Shown piece by piece: positions 1 through 9,118 of a stretch of 64,000 bases of DNA (its first letter is position 1; each line of letters starts with the position of its first letter). The DNA lies in contig JADKAQ010000001.1 in NCBI GenBank assembly GCA_016719105.1, forward strand, positions 186,001 to 250,000, in the 5' to 3' direction. The notes beneath the pieces were generated by a model, which ran no database searches, was not told the origin of the DNA, and saw nothing but the letters and a program-made list of their open reading frames with translations. A program made the position numbers and the translations under genes. The DNA comes from Gemmatimonadota bacterium (GTDB lineage: Bacteria; Gemmatimonadota; Gemmatimonadetes; Gemmatimonadales; Gemmatimonadaceae).

Positions 1-3000
1 CACCTTCGTGGCCGCCGCGTCGGCCCCATCCTCGAGGCCGACGAGCGCCGACAGCAGCTCGTCCACCGAAACGCCCATGGCGGCCGCGAGCGACTCGAGC
101 GTCTCTGGGCTTCCGGCGATCGCCTGAATCCAGGCCTCCATGGCGTCCCGTCCGTCCTGCGTCGAGACGTCGAAGTCGCCCAGGATCGCCGCCAGCGCGG
201 GGAATGCCTCGCTCAGCGCGGCCACTCGGATGCGCAACTGCTCGGCCGGGTCGGTCACGTCGTTGAGGCGGATGCGCGTCTCCGCGCGATCGAGAATCGC
301 CTGGCGCCGGGCGCTCTCGGCCGCCAAGCGATCCGCGGCGTCTCGCGCGATCTCGTCGGCCGCATCGGCGGCGGCCTCCAAGATCTGCTTGATCGCGTCG
401 ATGATCGCCTGCTCTTCGGTCGTCACGCCGCCTTCGGCGAGCGCGTCGAAGATCGCCTGGGCCCGCGCCTTCAGCGTGTCGAGGGCCTGCGGGTCGGTCT
501 TGAGGTCGAGCCCTTGCAGGAGCTCGCCGATCGACGGGAACTGCTCGCCTAACGCGTCGGCGAGGGCGGTGAACTGGTCGATGGCGCTCGTGCCGAAGAT
601 GGCGAAGCGATCCTGCAGGACGCCGAGCGCGTCGCTGAACTTCTGGGCCTCCGGGATGGTGGACTTATACGCCTCACGGACCGCCCGAAGCATTGCGATC
701 TGTTCCTTCTCGGCATCGCTCAGCTCTCCGTCGGCGGCGAATGCGTCGATGATCTTCGCGATCGACGCGTCCATAGCATCGAGAGACGAGAAGTCGAGCG
801 CGGCGAAGGCCTCGTCGTTGAGGCCGGAGAAGTTCAGGCGGACAAAATCCTTGATCTTCTGCAGCCGCTGCTCGGCGGTCATGGTTCCGAGTTCCACCGC
901 CACCCCCCACGCTTCCATGGCGTCGTTGAACCGCTCGCCGGCCTTCTTCGCGGCCGGGTCCATCTCCCGGAGGCGCTCGATGGCCGCGAGGATCTCCTCG
1001 ATGAACTGGTCGAGCGAGAGTCCACCCAGGTCGCTCACGTCGAGCGAGTGAGATGCTGCGCAGGGTCTCGGTGAGGCGGGCGATGGCGGCCGCGCGCCCC
1101 TCGGACGTACGCAGACTGTCGAGCTCCCCGATCGCTCGAGCGATCGCGCGCGCGCCGTCCGTCTGGTCGGTCAGCACGCGCAGCCGCTTGACCAGACCTT
1201 CGATGCCCTCGAAGGCGGTGGGATCGAGGCGCGCCTCGATCTCCAGGCGCCGGAGCTGGCCGCTGAAGCCCTTGGTGATGGCCTCGAGGTCGAGCCGCTT
1301 GAGGGCGTTGAGGAAGTCGACGTAACTCTGTTTGGTGCCGTTGAGCGTGATGCCGAGCGACTTCGCCAGGGCCTCGATCTCCTTGAACGAAAGGCCCGTC
1401 TGGAACTCGAGGAACGAGGCCTCGTTGACGTCCCGGAGGGGGCCTGCGTCGCCGAACCGACGGAAGCCGCCGGCGTTGCCGGTGTTGGCCAGCAGGAGCC
1501 CCACGGCATCGCGGACGCCGGCGATCGACTTCCCGCTCGCGCTGATGCCGAGCAGGTCGCCCGTATTCTTCGCGATGTTCCGGAGGACCTCGAGGTTCTC
1601 GACGTGCTCGCGCTGTCGCTGCTCGGTCGCGGGGTCCTTCCCGACGGCGCCGGCGATGAGCGAGATCGCGCCACTCGCCAGCTGCGCCGCGCCCCCGGCG
1701 GCATCGCCCGCGATGATCCGCCCCAGCCCAGCGGCTACGTCGATCGTCGCGGCGAGGGCCTTCGCGGCCTCGTCCGACAGCACGCCAAAGGCGTCGGCGG
1801 CGGTGAGCGTGAGTCGGCTGATGTCCTCGATCGACCGCCCCAACCGCTGCGCCTTCACCTGCGCCTGGTCCTGGTTGCGGAGATCGTCGTTCGAAGGCCC
1901 GTTCCCACCGGCGGCCGCGATCTCCTGCTGCAGCTTGGCGATCTGCGCGCGGAGTCCGGCGATCACGATGGCGCTCTGCTCGGATCCGCCGGCGAGCGCT
2001 TCGACGGTTTCGAGCTTACTGAGCTGCGCTTCGACCTCCTGCAGAAGCCCCATGAGGCCCAGCTGGGCGTCGAGCGAGGAGATCGCCGTCGACTTCACCT
2101 GGGCGATGCGCCCCTCGATCGTTTCCAGCCCGATCGCGACCTTCGCCAGCGCCTCCTCGAAGCCGAGCAGGTCCTCCACCTGGTCGGGCGCGAACTTTTC
2201 GGACAGCTCCTTCCGGAGCTTCGCGAGCTTGACTCGGAAGTCGTCGATCACGGTGGGCGTCAGCGACGCGCGGAGCGTCTCGAACTCCTCCGCCGCCTTG
2301 GTCGCGGCCGTGTTCTGCAGCACCGTACGCACCGCAAGGGCCTGTTCCGCGAACTTCGTGAAGACAGCCGTCTGCTCGGCCGTGGGTTTCTTGAGTTTGT
2401 CGCGGAAGCTGTCGCCGAGCTCGCGCACCGCGCGGTCGAAGTCGACGAGCGCCACGTTTCCTTGGGCCGCGCGCGCGAAGAGATCGTCGAAGCCCTGGGT
2501 CAGATCCCGGACGATCTGCGCCGTCGCGCGCGGGTCCTGCGTGCTCGCACCGCCGCGCGACGCGGTGGTCGTGATCGGCGAGCGGACACCGCTCGCGTCT
2601 CCGCCCGGGGCGAGCAGGCGGCGGCGAATGTCGTTGAACTCAGCCTCCGCCTGTCGGAGCTGCGCGACAATGCGGTGCGATCGGCCTTGACCTTCTCGAA
2701 GAGGTCAGCCAGCGGCGAGACCGGCACACTGCCAATCTTTGCGGCGGCGAACTGCGACGCCCCCACCTGCCCACGGAGGGCCGATTGCGCTTCCGCTCCC
2801 TTCGCCCGCAACGCCTCGAGCTCGCGCTCGGCCCCGGCCAGTTCCACGCGCAGCGCCCGGATCCCGTCCGCGAAGCCGGCGGCCGGTGTCCCCTGAAAGA
2901 GCGTCTTCGCGCGATCGGTGAGCCCGGTGAAGTCGCCGCGATTCTGCAGGTCGTCGAGCGTGCGCTTCGTGTCCGCCGCGAGGCTTTGCGTCTCGTCCCG

Positions 3001-3345
3001 CGTGCGCCGGAAGAACTCCGTCACCGCGACGAGGCCGATGCCGATGGCGCCGACGATCGCCCCTTGCGGGCCGAAGAGGAAAGCCATGTTCGAGCCCTGC
3101 ACGATGACCTGCTTCAGCGCATCGCCGCCCACCTTCCCGGCGCGTGCCATGTTCTCGAAGGCCGACGCGATCTGCACGCCGGCCTGTGCGTAGCGCTGTC
3201 CGTTCGCCTGGGCGAGCGTCGCCGATTCAGCGGTCGCGCGCGAGAGGCGACGCACCGCCGTCTCGCCCTTCGCCATTTCCGCCTGCAGCTGCGCCGCGTT
3301 GGACTGGATGTCCACCTGCAGGCGCTCGATCACACTGGATGCCAT
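1..3345 (-). pseudogene. phage tail tape-measure protein, two frameshifts, C-terminus outside window
   Basis: Starts at ATG 3345 and runs off the left edge, so at least about 1110 codons. The N-terminus (MASSVIERLQVDIQSNAAQL) and the long alternating hydrophobic/coiled-coil stretches rich in Ala, Leu, Glu and Arg are typical of tape-measure proteins, which set tail length and line the tail tube. A hydrophobic segment lies near residues 95-110 (AIVGAIGIGLVAV). Reading continues in three frames. Near 2670 the frame FEKVKADR moves to IVAQLRQAEAEFNDIRRRLL, as if one base were missing. Near 1045 RSIS moves to LDVSDLGGLSLDQF, as if one base were extra. The shifted frames keep helical, coding-like protein, so this is one gene broken by indels or by sequencing error. 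It follows the 291-aa gene by 3 bp, the usual place after tail-assembly chaperone genes. Tape measure is inferred from composition, length and position. Confidence 0.72.
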
Positions 3346-3348
3346 GAG

Positions 3349-4224
3349 TTACCCCTCGGAGGTGGGAGGCGAGGCCTTCTTGCGCGAGGCCTCGATCGAA
3401 CGCGCCGCACTCACGGCCTGGGCGAACAGCTTGCCTAACGCAAAGCGACGCATGTAGGCCGCGGCGTCGCCCCCGTGCTCGTGCGCGTAGGCACCGACAA
3501 AGGCGCTGAGCGACAGACGCTGTGAGGTGGTGTGATCGTCCGGCATGAGCTGGGCGACGAGGGCGGTGCGCTCACTGTTCACGCGCCGATGGGCGCCGGC
3601 GAGCGCCAGGAGGTCGAGCGGGGTGATCGCCGCCGTCCACTCGGGTGGCTCCGGCCAGTCGGCCGACACGGGGAAGGGGAGCGCCGGACCGGCGGTGATC
3701 ACCCATGCCCACAGGCGAACGGCCGTCGAGCGCACCAGCGGCTGGAAGGCGCGAAGCTCCTCGCTCGCCGCGCTCTCCTGGTGCGCGAACTGCCCCGCCA
3801 CTTCGGTGGCGAAGAGGATCACCTGGTTGAGGGTCGCGCAGAGCTCGAGCGCCTCATAGCTCAGGGGGTGCACGGCGACGATCTCCCCCGCCTCGAGCGG
3901 CACCGTCTCGGCGCGATCGAGGGTCGCGTCGGTGAGGGCGACCTCGCTCCGGTCCAGGGTGCCTTGCCGCTGCGCGGGGGTCGGTTCGCGCATGCGGTCG
4001 GCCAGCCGCACCATCTGCGCATAGCAGAAGATCCACGCGCCGATGCCCTCCTGCGCGTTCTCGCCCCCGCCGGGCCAGTAGGCGGCGAGTTCCTCGGGCG
4101 TGATGACGTCGGTCGCGGCGATGCTCAGCTGGTCGCGGAGCCGCCTGCAGCGGGCCTTGAGATCGCGAAAACTCCACGGCTTGGGTTCGCGGCGCGGGGG
4201 ACGAGTGGCGTGGGCGGTCGGCAT
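3349..4224 (-). CDS. phage protein upstream of tape measure, possible tail-assembly protein
   Basis: A 291-aa soluble protein with no signal peptide. I do not recognise a named family. It is mostly helical, with an acidic middle part (residues 85-130) and a basic C-terminal tail. Its stop lies 3 bp before the start of the tape-measure gene, and its start overlaps the preceding small gene by one base (TAATG arrangement), so all three are translated as a unit. In tailed phages the gene just before the tape measure is usually a tail-assembly chaperone or tail-tube-associated protein, and that is the only basis for the suggestion. Confidence 0.6.
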   Translation of the reverse strand: MPTAHATRPPRREPKPWSFRDLKARCRRLRDQLSIAATDVITPEELAAYWPGGGENAQEGIGAWIFCYAQMVRLADRMREPTPAQRQGTLDRSEVALTDATLDRAETVPLEAGEIVAVHPLSYEALELCATLNQVILFATEVAGQFAHQESAASEELRAFQPLVRSTAVRLWAWVITAGPALPFPVSADWPEPPEWTAAITPLDLLALAGAHRRVNSERTALVAQLMPDDHTTSQRLSLSAFVGAYAHEHGGDAAAYMRRFALGKLFAQAVSAARSIEASRKKASPPTSEG

Positions 4225-4630
4225 TACCGGATCGGCAACGGGAGGGAGATCGGCGCGCCCGCGAGGGCGACGTCGGCCAGGGCGAGGAGATGCACCGCCC
4301 GCAACGCCACCAGGCGCTCGCGGCGGGCGGTCGTGGCCGCCGGGAGTTGCTCGCGGCCGCTAAGGTGCAGCTGACGGGATGCGACTTCCCACCAGAGCAC
4401 CGCCTGCGCGAGGCCCGGCGCGGGCACCTGCAACGTGTCGAGGGCGGCCGCCGTGACGGCGCCCACCCGGACCAACGCGGCGCCGGCCGCGTCCGGTAGC
4501 GGGGGCGGGGCGAGGGGCGGAGGGTGCCGTCCGGATCCGGGGCGAAGGTCACGCCGGCGCGCAGCCCCCAGGAGAGGAGCCGATAGACGTCCGGGAGCGC
4601 GGCGGGCGGAAGCTCGAGAGAGTCAGACAC
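4224..4630 (-). pseudogene. small phage protein, frameshifted
   Basis: A small protein of about 135 residues, read from GTG 4630 (VSDSLELPPAALPDVYRLLS) as far as about 4510 in one frame. From about 4500 to the stop at 4224 it is read in another frame (LPDAAGAALVRVGAVTAAAL ... ISLPLPIR). The junction is a C-rich run (ccccgcccccg on the minus strand), a typical place for a homopolymer miscall. Both pieces have coding character and neither makes sense alone. It lies between the helicase and the 291-aa gene and overlaps the latter by one base. Function unknown. The GTG start has no good ribosome-binding site, so the exact start is uncertain. Confidence 0.5.
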
Positions 4631-4688
4631 AGCAGGTGTCGGCGGCGGGGCGATGCATGGGTGCGTCGGGAGAAGGCGCAGGGGACGG

Positions 4689-6075
4689 TTAGGGGTGAGC
4701 GGGCTCCGACACGGTGGCGCACGTGGGCGGCCCGCAGGGCAGGGGATCATCCGGGCGGATCCACGAATCGTGTGGGATCCCGCGCATGACGGTGGCCTGC
4801 CAGTGCAGCACGACGTCGAACGTGGCCGTTCGCCTGGCAGCCGCCACCGACACCAGCATGTGATCGGGGGTACCGGCCGGGAGTTCGCCGTACAGCGCCG
4901 GCCGATACAGGAGGGCGACGAAGTCCGCCGCTTTGAGCGGCCCGGAGCTCCCGGAGATGTCGCGCAGCATTGGGCGCTTGTCCGGACGGTCCTCGATCGA
5001 CTTCTGGTTCAGCTGCGTCGGCGCGACGAGGACAACCTGAGCGCGCTTCGCGAGGTCCTTGAGTCCGTACGAGATCGCTTCCAGCTCTTCGTCGCCGCGC
5101 CGTCGCCAGGCTGGTAGCGGACCAGCTGCAGGAAGTCGACGACGACCGGGCGAGCGTGGGATGCTGGGCCTTAAGCGCGAGGACACGCGCCACGATGTCC
5201 TGGAGACGTGGCACGGCGCCGTCGTCGATCCAGAACGGCGCCCGAAACAGTGCGGTGCTCGCCTCGGCAAGGCGCCGGTACTGCGCATCGGTCAACGTGC
5301 CGGCGCGCATGGCGCCGATCGGCACGCCGGCGAGCGCGGCGAGCAGGCGCTCGGTGATCGCCTCACTGCTCATCTCGGCTGAGACGTAGCCCACGCCCCC
5401 CTGGCCGGACAGTGCCACGTGCATCCCGCACTGCGCGGCCACGGTCGACTTGCCCACCTTCGGGGCCCCGCAGATCAGGACGACTTCGCCCGCCTGCAGC
5501 CCTTGCGCCTGCCGGTCGAACTCCGGCCACCCCAACCGGAGCCCACTGCCCTCCCCTCGGCCGCGACGCTCGATCTCGTCGCAGACGGCGTGTACCGGCA
5601 GGGGGCGGAAGCCGGCCCGCGACCGATCCGGACTCATGCCTAACAAGTCCGAGACCAGTGTCGTGCGCAACGCCTCGGCGGAGAGCTCGCCGCTCTGCAC
5701 GGCCTCGCTCGCGTGGTGCATGCGGTCGAGCAGGGCGCGTCGCGCCGCGTGCTCCTGCACCAGCCGCAACGGCGCCGCGATGTTCGCCGAGGTGACGGCG
5801 TCGTCGAGCAGCATGGCCAGGTACTCCTGGCCGCCGCACGCCTCGAGCTCCCCGTGCCGTCGCAGGACGTCGCAGAGACCGAGCAGCTCGACCGGGACCC
5901 CGTCCGCGACCAACGTCGCCATCGCCGCCGCGATGCGGCGGTGCGCCGGCCGGTAGAAGTCCGCGTCGCCGAGCTGCGGGAGTACCTGATCCGGAAGGCG
6001 AGCGTCGAGCAGGAGTGCGCCCAGGAGCGCGCGCTCCGCGGCGTCGTCGTGGGGTGGAACACGTGGAGGGTTCAC
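4689..6075 (-). pseudogene. DnaB-type replicative helicase of the phage, two frameshifts
   Basis: Replicative 5'-3' DNA helicase that would unwind the phage fork. The N-terminal domain (DDAAERALLGALLLDARL, then a helical hairpin) is the DnaB_N interaction domain. The RecA-like domain follows, with a Walker A (CGAPKVGKST, usually GxxxxGKS/T), the downstream YVSAEMSS motif, and Walker B VVVDFLQLV near 5140. The DnaB-like QLNQKSIEDRPDKRPMLRDI stretch follows. Near 5155 the frame changes before VVVDFLQLVRYQPGDGA, and near 5108 it changes again before RGDEELEAISYGLKDLAKRA, so two single-base shifts flank Walker B. The GTG start at 6075 overlaps the stop of the upstream initiator gene (GTGA), which shows translational coupling and sets the start. 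Identity is secure from the motifs. Whether the frameshifts are real or technical is open. Confidence 0.85.
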
Positions 6076-7033
6076 GACGCGACCGGGAGTTCTGGGGCAT
6101 GGACGCGCTCGGCGGACGCGATGTGTTGGGCGAGGAGCGCCAATTCGGGACGGGGAGGGACCTGCATCACGCCGGCCTCTCGAGGGGCGGTCGCGGTCCG
6201 CGACGGCGAGGAGCGAGCCTGCGCGTGCGCCTCGGACGCCTCCCATCGCCGGATGATGGGCGCGACGAAGTACTTGAGCGAGCGGGGAGGCTCTTCGAGC
6301 CCCAGCGTCTGGACGATCTCCGCGAGGGCCGCCGTCGCGAACTCGAGCGGCACCCCGGCCTCGTCCAGTGACTTCGCCGCCGCGAATGAGCCGGCGTGAC
6401 TCGAGATGATCGGGTCGGCCTGCTCGCCGTACCGCGCTGCGATGGCTTGGTTGGCGGCAACGGTGAGCGGGAGGGCATTCCCTCCCTGCGACTCCCCCTT
6501 CAGGCCGAGGTTTCCACCACCAGCCGCCGCCCTTCGCGCGTGGTCGTTGGTCGGTGGTCGTAGATCGTCGGTCGAAGGTCGTTGGTCGTTGGTATGGTTC
6601 GGCGACTCCTCCCCGACGTTTCCCCGACTCCTCCCCGACGTCTCCCCGACAAGTCGGGGAAGGCTCGGGGAACCATCGTCAACACTTGGCGCCGCAACGT
6701 CTTGTGGATCAATCGGCGGAAGCGCGCTGCGAAAGTTCGGCTTCTCGATCTTCTGGTGGGCGGTCCAATTGACGATCTGGATGATGCGCTGCCCCGACGC
6801 GGTCACGCCGCGCTGGATGCGCCCCATCGCCGACAGGTCGGTGAGGCTTCCCCGACTCGTCTCCGACGTTTCGGGGAAGATGAAGCGTCGATGATCTTGA
6901 GGTTGTCGAGCACGCGCCCGCAGTCGTCCGCCATCGAGATGAGACCGAGGAAAACGAAGCGCGTGAGCACCGGCAGCGGCGCTAGTTTCTCGTCGCTGAA
7001 GAACTCCGGTTTGATCGTGCGAATTCGAGGCAT
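6072..7033 (-). pseudogene. phage replication initiator-like protein (O-type), frameshifted
   Basis: The N-terminus MPRIRTIKPEFFSDEKLAPL is the signature opening of phage replication/initiator proteins of the O/DnaD-like kind, followed by a winged-helix-like region (VLTRFVFLGLISMADDCGRV). Near 6885 one base seems to be missing: LDNLKIIDA continues in the next frame as FIFPETSETSRGSLTDLSAM, then GRIQRGVTASGQRIIQIVNW, which completes the winged helix. A low-complexity linker (residues about 100-160) follows, encoded by short DNA repeats at 6541-6651, and then a C-terminal domain of about 130 residues. It starts within the stop of the 85-aa gene (TGATG) and overlaps the helicase start, matching the usual initiator/helicase-loader followed by helicase order. 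Role inferred from the N-terminus and the neighbour. Confidence 0.7.
6603..6651. repeat. 22-bp tandem repeat inside the initiator gene linker
   Basis: The unit beginning CGACTCCTCCCCGACGT occurs at 6603-6619 and again at 6625-6641 (period 22), and a partial third copy follows. Just to its left, 6542-6593 is built from GGTCGTTGGTCG-like repeats. They encode a Ser/Gly/Arg-rich and Asp/Pro/Arg-rich linker in the replication protein. Lambdoid phages keep iterons inside the O gene, so these repeats could act as an origin, but that is inference. Confidence 0.6.
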
Positions 7034-7290
7034 CAGGCCGCCTCTCGTTGGCGATCGTAAGCCCGCCACGCCTGACGGGCGGCCAGGACGTCGCCGCGGG
7101 CGGCGGTCACGCGGGCCTGCAGCGCTTCCCCACCGACGGAATACCGATGGCAGAGGGCAGCACTCTCCGCGGCCGCGAGCGACCGTTCGGCCTCACGAAT
7201 GGCCGTCAGCAACGCAGCCTCCTCGCCCGTCGGGGCGAGTGGCTCTCGGTCGTTGGTGTTGCTCTCGAATGGGATCGAGGCTAGATTCAC
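7033..7290 (-). CDS. small phage protein, 85 aa
   Basis: A small soluble, helical protein (MNLASIPFESNTNDREPLAP, then an Ala/Arg/Glu-rich helix pair). The pattern of the C-terminal 60 residues suggests a coiled coil. No family recognised. It overlaps the replication initiator start by one base (TGATG), so it belongs to the same leftward early operon. A hairpin lies just upstream at 7312-7358. Confidence 0.6.
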   Translation of the reverse strand: MNLASIPFESNTNDREPLAPTGEEAALLTAIREAERSLAAAESAALCHRYSVGGEALQARVTAARGDVLAARQAWRAYDRQREAA

Positions 7291-7311
7291 GGAAGACCCC
7301 CTCCTGGGTCA

Positions 7312-7358
7312 GAAGAGCCGGCCGGCCGCTCCCTTTCTCGGGGGATGGTCGGCTCTTC
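7312..7358. terminator. inverted repeat between two leftward genes
   Basis: GAAGAGCCG at 7312-7320 and its exact complement CGGCTCTTC at 7350-7358, followed on the plus strand by GCTTTTA. It looks like a plus-strand intrinsic terminator, although both neighbours are read leftward. It could end antisense transcription entering from the left, or act as a processing or attenuation hairpin in the leftward mRNA. Confidence 0.4.
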
Positions 7359-7362
7359 GCTT

Positions 7363-7866
7363 TTAGGTCGTGGGCGAGAACGCATGCGCCTTGAGCGTCG
7401 CGAGGATCGAGGCCACAGCAGCCGCCTCCTCGTCCTCGTTCGTCTGCCACGTGGTGGGCTCGGCGCGGCAGCGCGCCATGGCCGTGCGCCACATCGCCGC
7501 CCCACGTCGCGCGAAACGACTTGCCCGCAGACGCAGGGTCCCCTCGCAGGCGAGACCGAGCTCCCCGGCCGCTGCGTCGAAGTGGGTGATCGCGGATTGG
7601 ACCAGAAGCGCGCCGAGCGCATCCTGGCGGGGCGCGTCGAGCCCGAGCGGCTCGAGGACCGCCGATTCCGCGTGCAAGGTGAGCTCGCCCCGCAATGCAC
7701 GCGGCGTAGCGCCGGGGACCAGGGAGAGCGTGAGGCGGCCACTCACCCCCGTGGCGTGATCGTCGGTGCAGAGTGCGGCCAGCGGGGCCGGGAGTGCCGC
7801 GGCCAGCTCGCGTAGGGTGATCTGCCGTGAGATAGCAGGAGTCCGAGCAAGGGGCAGGAGGCTCAT
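7363..7866 (-). CDS. phage protein of unknown function, 167 aa
   Basis: Soluble protein, no signal or membrane segments, family not recognised. The first two thirds look like a beta-rich fold (RLTLSLVPG, ALRGELTLHAESAVLEPLGL). The last third is helical and Arg/Ala-rich. Its ATG overlaps the stop of the upstream HTH gene (ATGA), so it is co-translated with the excisionase-like regulators. Probably an early-operon protein. Confidence 0.6.
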   Translation of the reverse strand: MSLLPLARTPAISRQITLRELAAALPAPLAALCTDDHATGVSGRLTLSLVPGATPRALRGELTLHAESAVLEPLGLDAPRQDALGALLVQSAITHFDAAAGELGLACEGTLRLRASRFARRGAAMWRTAMARCRAEPTTWQTNEDEEAAAVASILATLKAHAFSPTT

Positions 7867-8114
7867 CGAAGGGGCGGGATGGGAGCGGCGACGTCCGAGG
7901 TCGAGCGCCGGACGTGCTGCGCGATGAAGGACTCGAGGGCGGCGCGTTCGTAGAGGACGCGTCCGCCGTAGGAGACGAAGCGCGGGCCGCGGCCCTGCAC
8001 GCGCCAGTTAGCGAGCGTCTGAATCGACCGCTTCAGGATGCGGGCGGCGTCCTGTGTGGTGACGAGCACGGCGCCGAGATCCGCATCGGCGGGGAAGGCG
8101 AACGCCTCGCTCAT
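7863..8114 (-). CDS. excisionase-type helix-turn-helix protein, 83 aa
   Basis: A small DNA-binding protein. Residues about 18-65 (LVTTQDAARILKRSIQTLAN, then WRVQGRGPRFVSYGGRVLYE) form the winged helix-turn-helix of the AlpA/excisionase (HTH_17) class, which bends attachment-site DNA or activates integrase. The true start is ATG 8114, overlapping the preceding gene's stop (ATGA). It is the second of two such genes reading away from the repressor. Whether it is Xis, Cox or a regulator cannot be told from sequence. Confidence 0.75.
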   Translation of the reverse strand: MSEAFAFPADADLGAVLVTTQDAARILKRSIQTLANWRVQGRGPRFVSYGGRVLYERAALESFIAQHVRRSTSDVAAPIPPLR

Positions 8115-8308
8115 GCGACGGCCTTTCGCTCGACGCCGCGTGCGTCCTGCAGTCGCTCGAGCACCTCGCGGCGGACGAACCACCGCGAGCCGTGGCGCTC
8201 GGCGGGAAGCACACCGCGAAGGACTTCTCCGTACAGCGAGCTGTACGAGCGACCCAGCGCGAAGCACACCTCGACCAGCGGCACGAGGGGAATCTGCGGC
8301 AGGGGCAT
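8111..8308 (-). CDS. excisionase/MerR-like small DNA-binding protein, 65 aa
   Basis: First gene of the leftward early operon. The start is ATG 8308, preceded by AAGGAG on the minus strand about 8 nt away; longer starts would run through the operator. The protein PLVEVCFALGRSYSSLYGEV ... HGSRWFVRREVLERL matches the helix-turn-helix domain-17/excisionase pattern. Its stop overlaps the ATG of the 83-aa HTH gene. Two tandem small HTH genes facing a CI-like repressor are the usual layout of a lysogeny switch, so one may be a Cro-like antirepressor and the other the excisionase. Confidence 0.7.
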   Translation of the reverse strand: MPLPQIPLVPLVEVCFALGRSYSSLYGEVLRGVLPAERHGSRWFVRREVLERLQDARGVERKAVA

Positions 8309-8325
8309 AAGCTCTCCTTGACAGG

Positions 8326-8394
8326 GTTGTCGAAAGCGACAACGTTGTGACGTCAGTAGAACGACACCTAGAAAGTAGAACACGTTTCACTTTC
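8326..8394. promoter_or_regulatory. lysogeny-switch operator region
   Basis: The 98-bp gap between the leftward HTH operon and the rightward repressor holds several candidate sites. A perfect palindrome GTTGTCG-AAAG-CGACAAC lies at 8326-8343. A direct repeat AGTAGAAC lies at 8355-8362 and 8374-8381, 19 bp apart. A spaced inverted repeat GAAAGT/ACTTTC lies at 8371-8376 and 8389-8394. A weak rightward promoter can be proposed (TTGTGA, 17 bp, CTAGAA). Position and symmetry suggest binding sites for the repressor and the small HTH protein. Confidence 0.6.
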
Positions 8395-8406
8395 CCGTCA
8401 ACTCCT

Positions 8407-9063
8407 ATGTCCGAATCTTTGAGCGACCGTGTCCGATTTCTCGTGAAGGTCGGGCATCCGCGCGGGGCGAAGTACGCCGCCGAAGCGATCGGCATTCCGA
8501 ACGCGACGCTGCACAAGATCCTCGAGGGGCAATCCGAGAACCCTCGCTCCCGCACGCTGCAGGCGATCGCCGATCACTTCGCCACGTCCGTCCGATGGTT
8601 GCTGTCGGGCGACGGTCCGCCGCCGGCGCTACTGGCCGATGAGCGCCCGGCGGAGACCACGGCGCGCGTGCTGTCGCGACTTGGCCTCGACGCCACGCGG
8701 CGCGACACCGGGTCAGCATTCGGGGCGGTGATGGGGCTCTCGGTGTGGCCGGCGGTTCTGGAACGTGCCCTCCGTGAGGGGGCGCCAGTCGCTGCGCGCG
8801 GCGTCTCGCCCAACAACGCGGCCGCGTTCTTCGCGCATCGCCGGGCGGCGATGCAACACTTCGACGAATGCGTGGCGGAACTCCTCGAGGCGCTTGCGAT
8901 CGAGGCGGGAGAGGAAGGCGCGCGTCGGCAGCTGCTCGCGCGCGACGTGCAAGAGGCGTTAGCACGCGTTCGCGAGCCCATGCCTCCGGTCGGCTCCGTC
9001 GGCGCGACGCCGGGGCGCGCCGATCCAGTCGCGTCGCTCCGGAAGCGCAGGCGATCGCGGTAG
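8407..9063 (+). CDS. CI-like phage repressor, 218 aa
   Basis: The N-terminal 65 residues form an XRE-type helix-turn-helix (RVRFLVKVGHPRGAKYAAEA, then IPNATLHKILEGQSENPRSR). The WLLSGDG that follows is a phrase typical of phage CI/C2-like repressors. The C-terminal 130 residues are helical and contain no recognisable LexA-type Ser/Lys autoprotease, so induction would not be by simple self-cleavage. Start ATG 8407 was chosen because a longer reading frame would overlap the operators. It is divergent from the HTH operon and convergent with the 119-aa gene. Role as the lysogenic repressor is inferred from domain and place. Confidence 0.7.
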   Translation: MSESLSDRVRFLVKVGHPRGAKYAAEAIGIPNATLHKILEGQSENPRSRTLQAIADHFATSVRWLLSGDGPPPALLADERPAETTARVLSRLGLDATRRDTGSAFGAVMGLSVWPAVLERALREGAPVAARGVSPNNAAAFFAHRRAAMQHFDECVAELLEALAIEAGEEGARRQLLARDVQEALARVREPMPPVGSVGATPGRADPVASLRKRRRSR

Positions 9064-9118
9064 CGTTCTCCCGAACGGGCCGCGTGGAATCCTGGCGCAG
9101 TGCGTTGCACGTGGCCCC

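Noticed and set aside
140..1051. Long plus-strand open frame at the left end
   Set aside because: It is the Ser/Ala-rich antisense shadow of the tape-measure gene; the minus-strand frames carry coherent helical protein.
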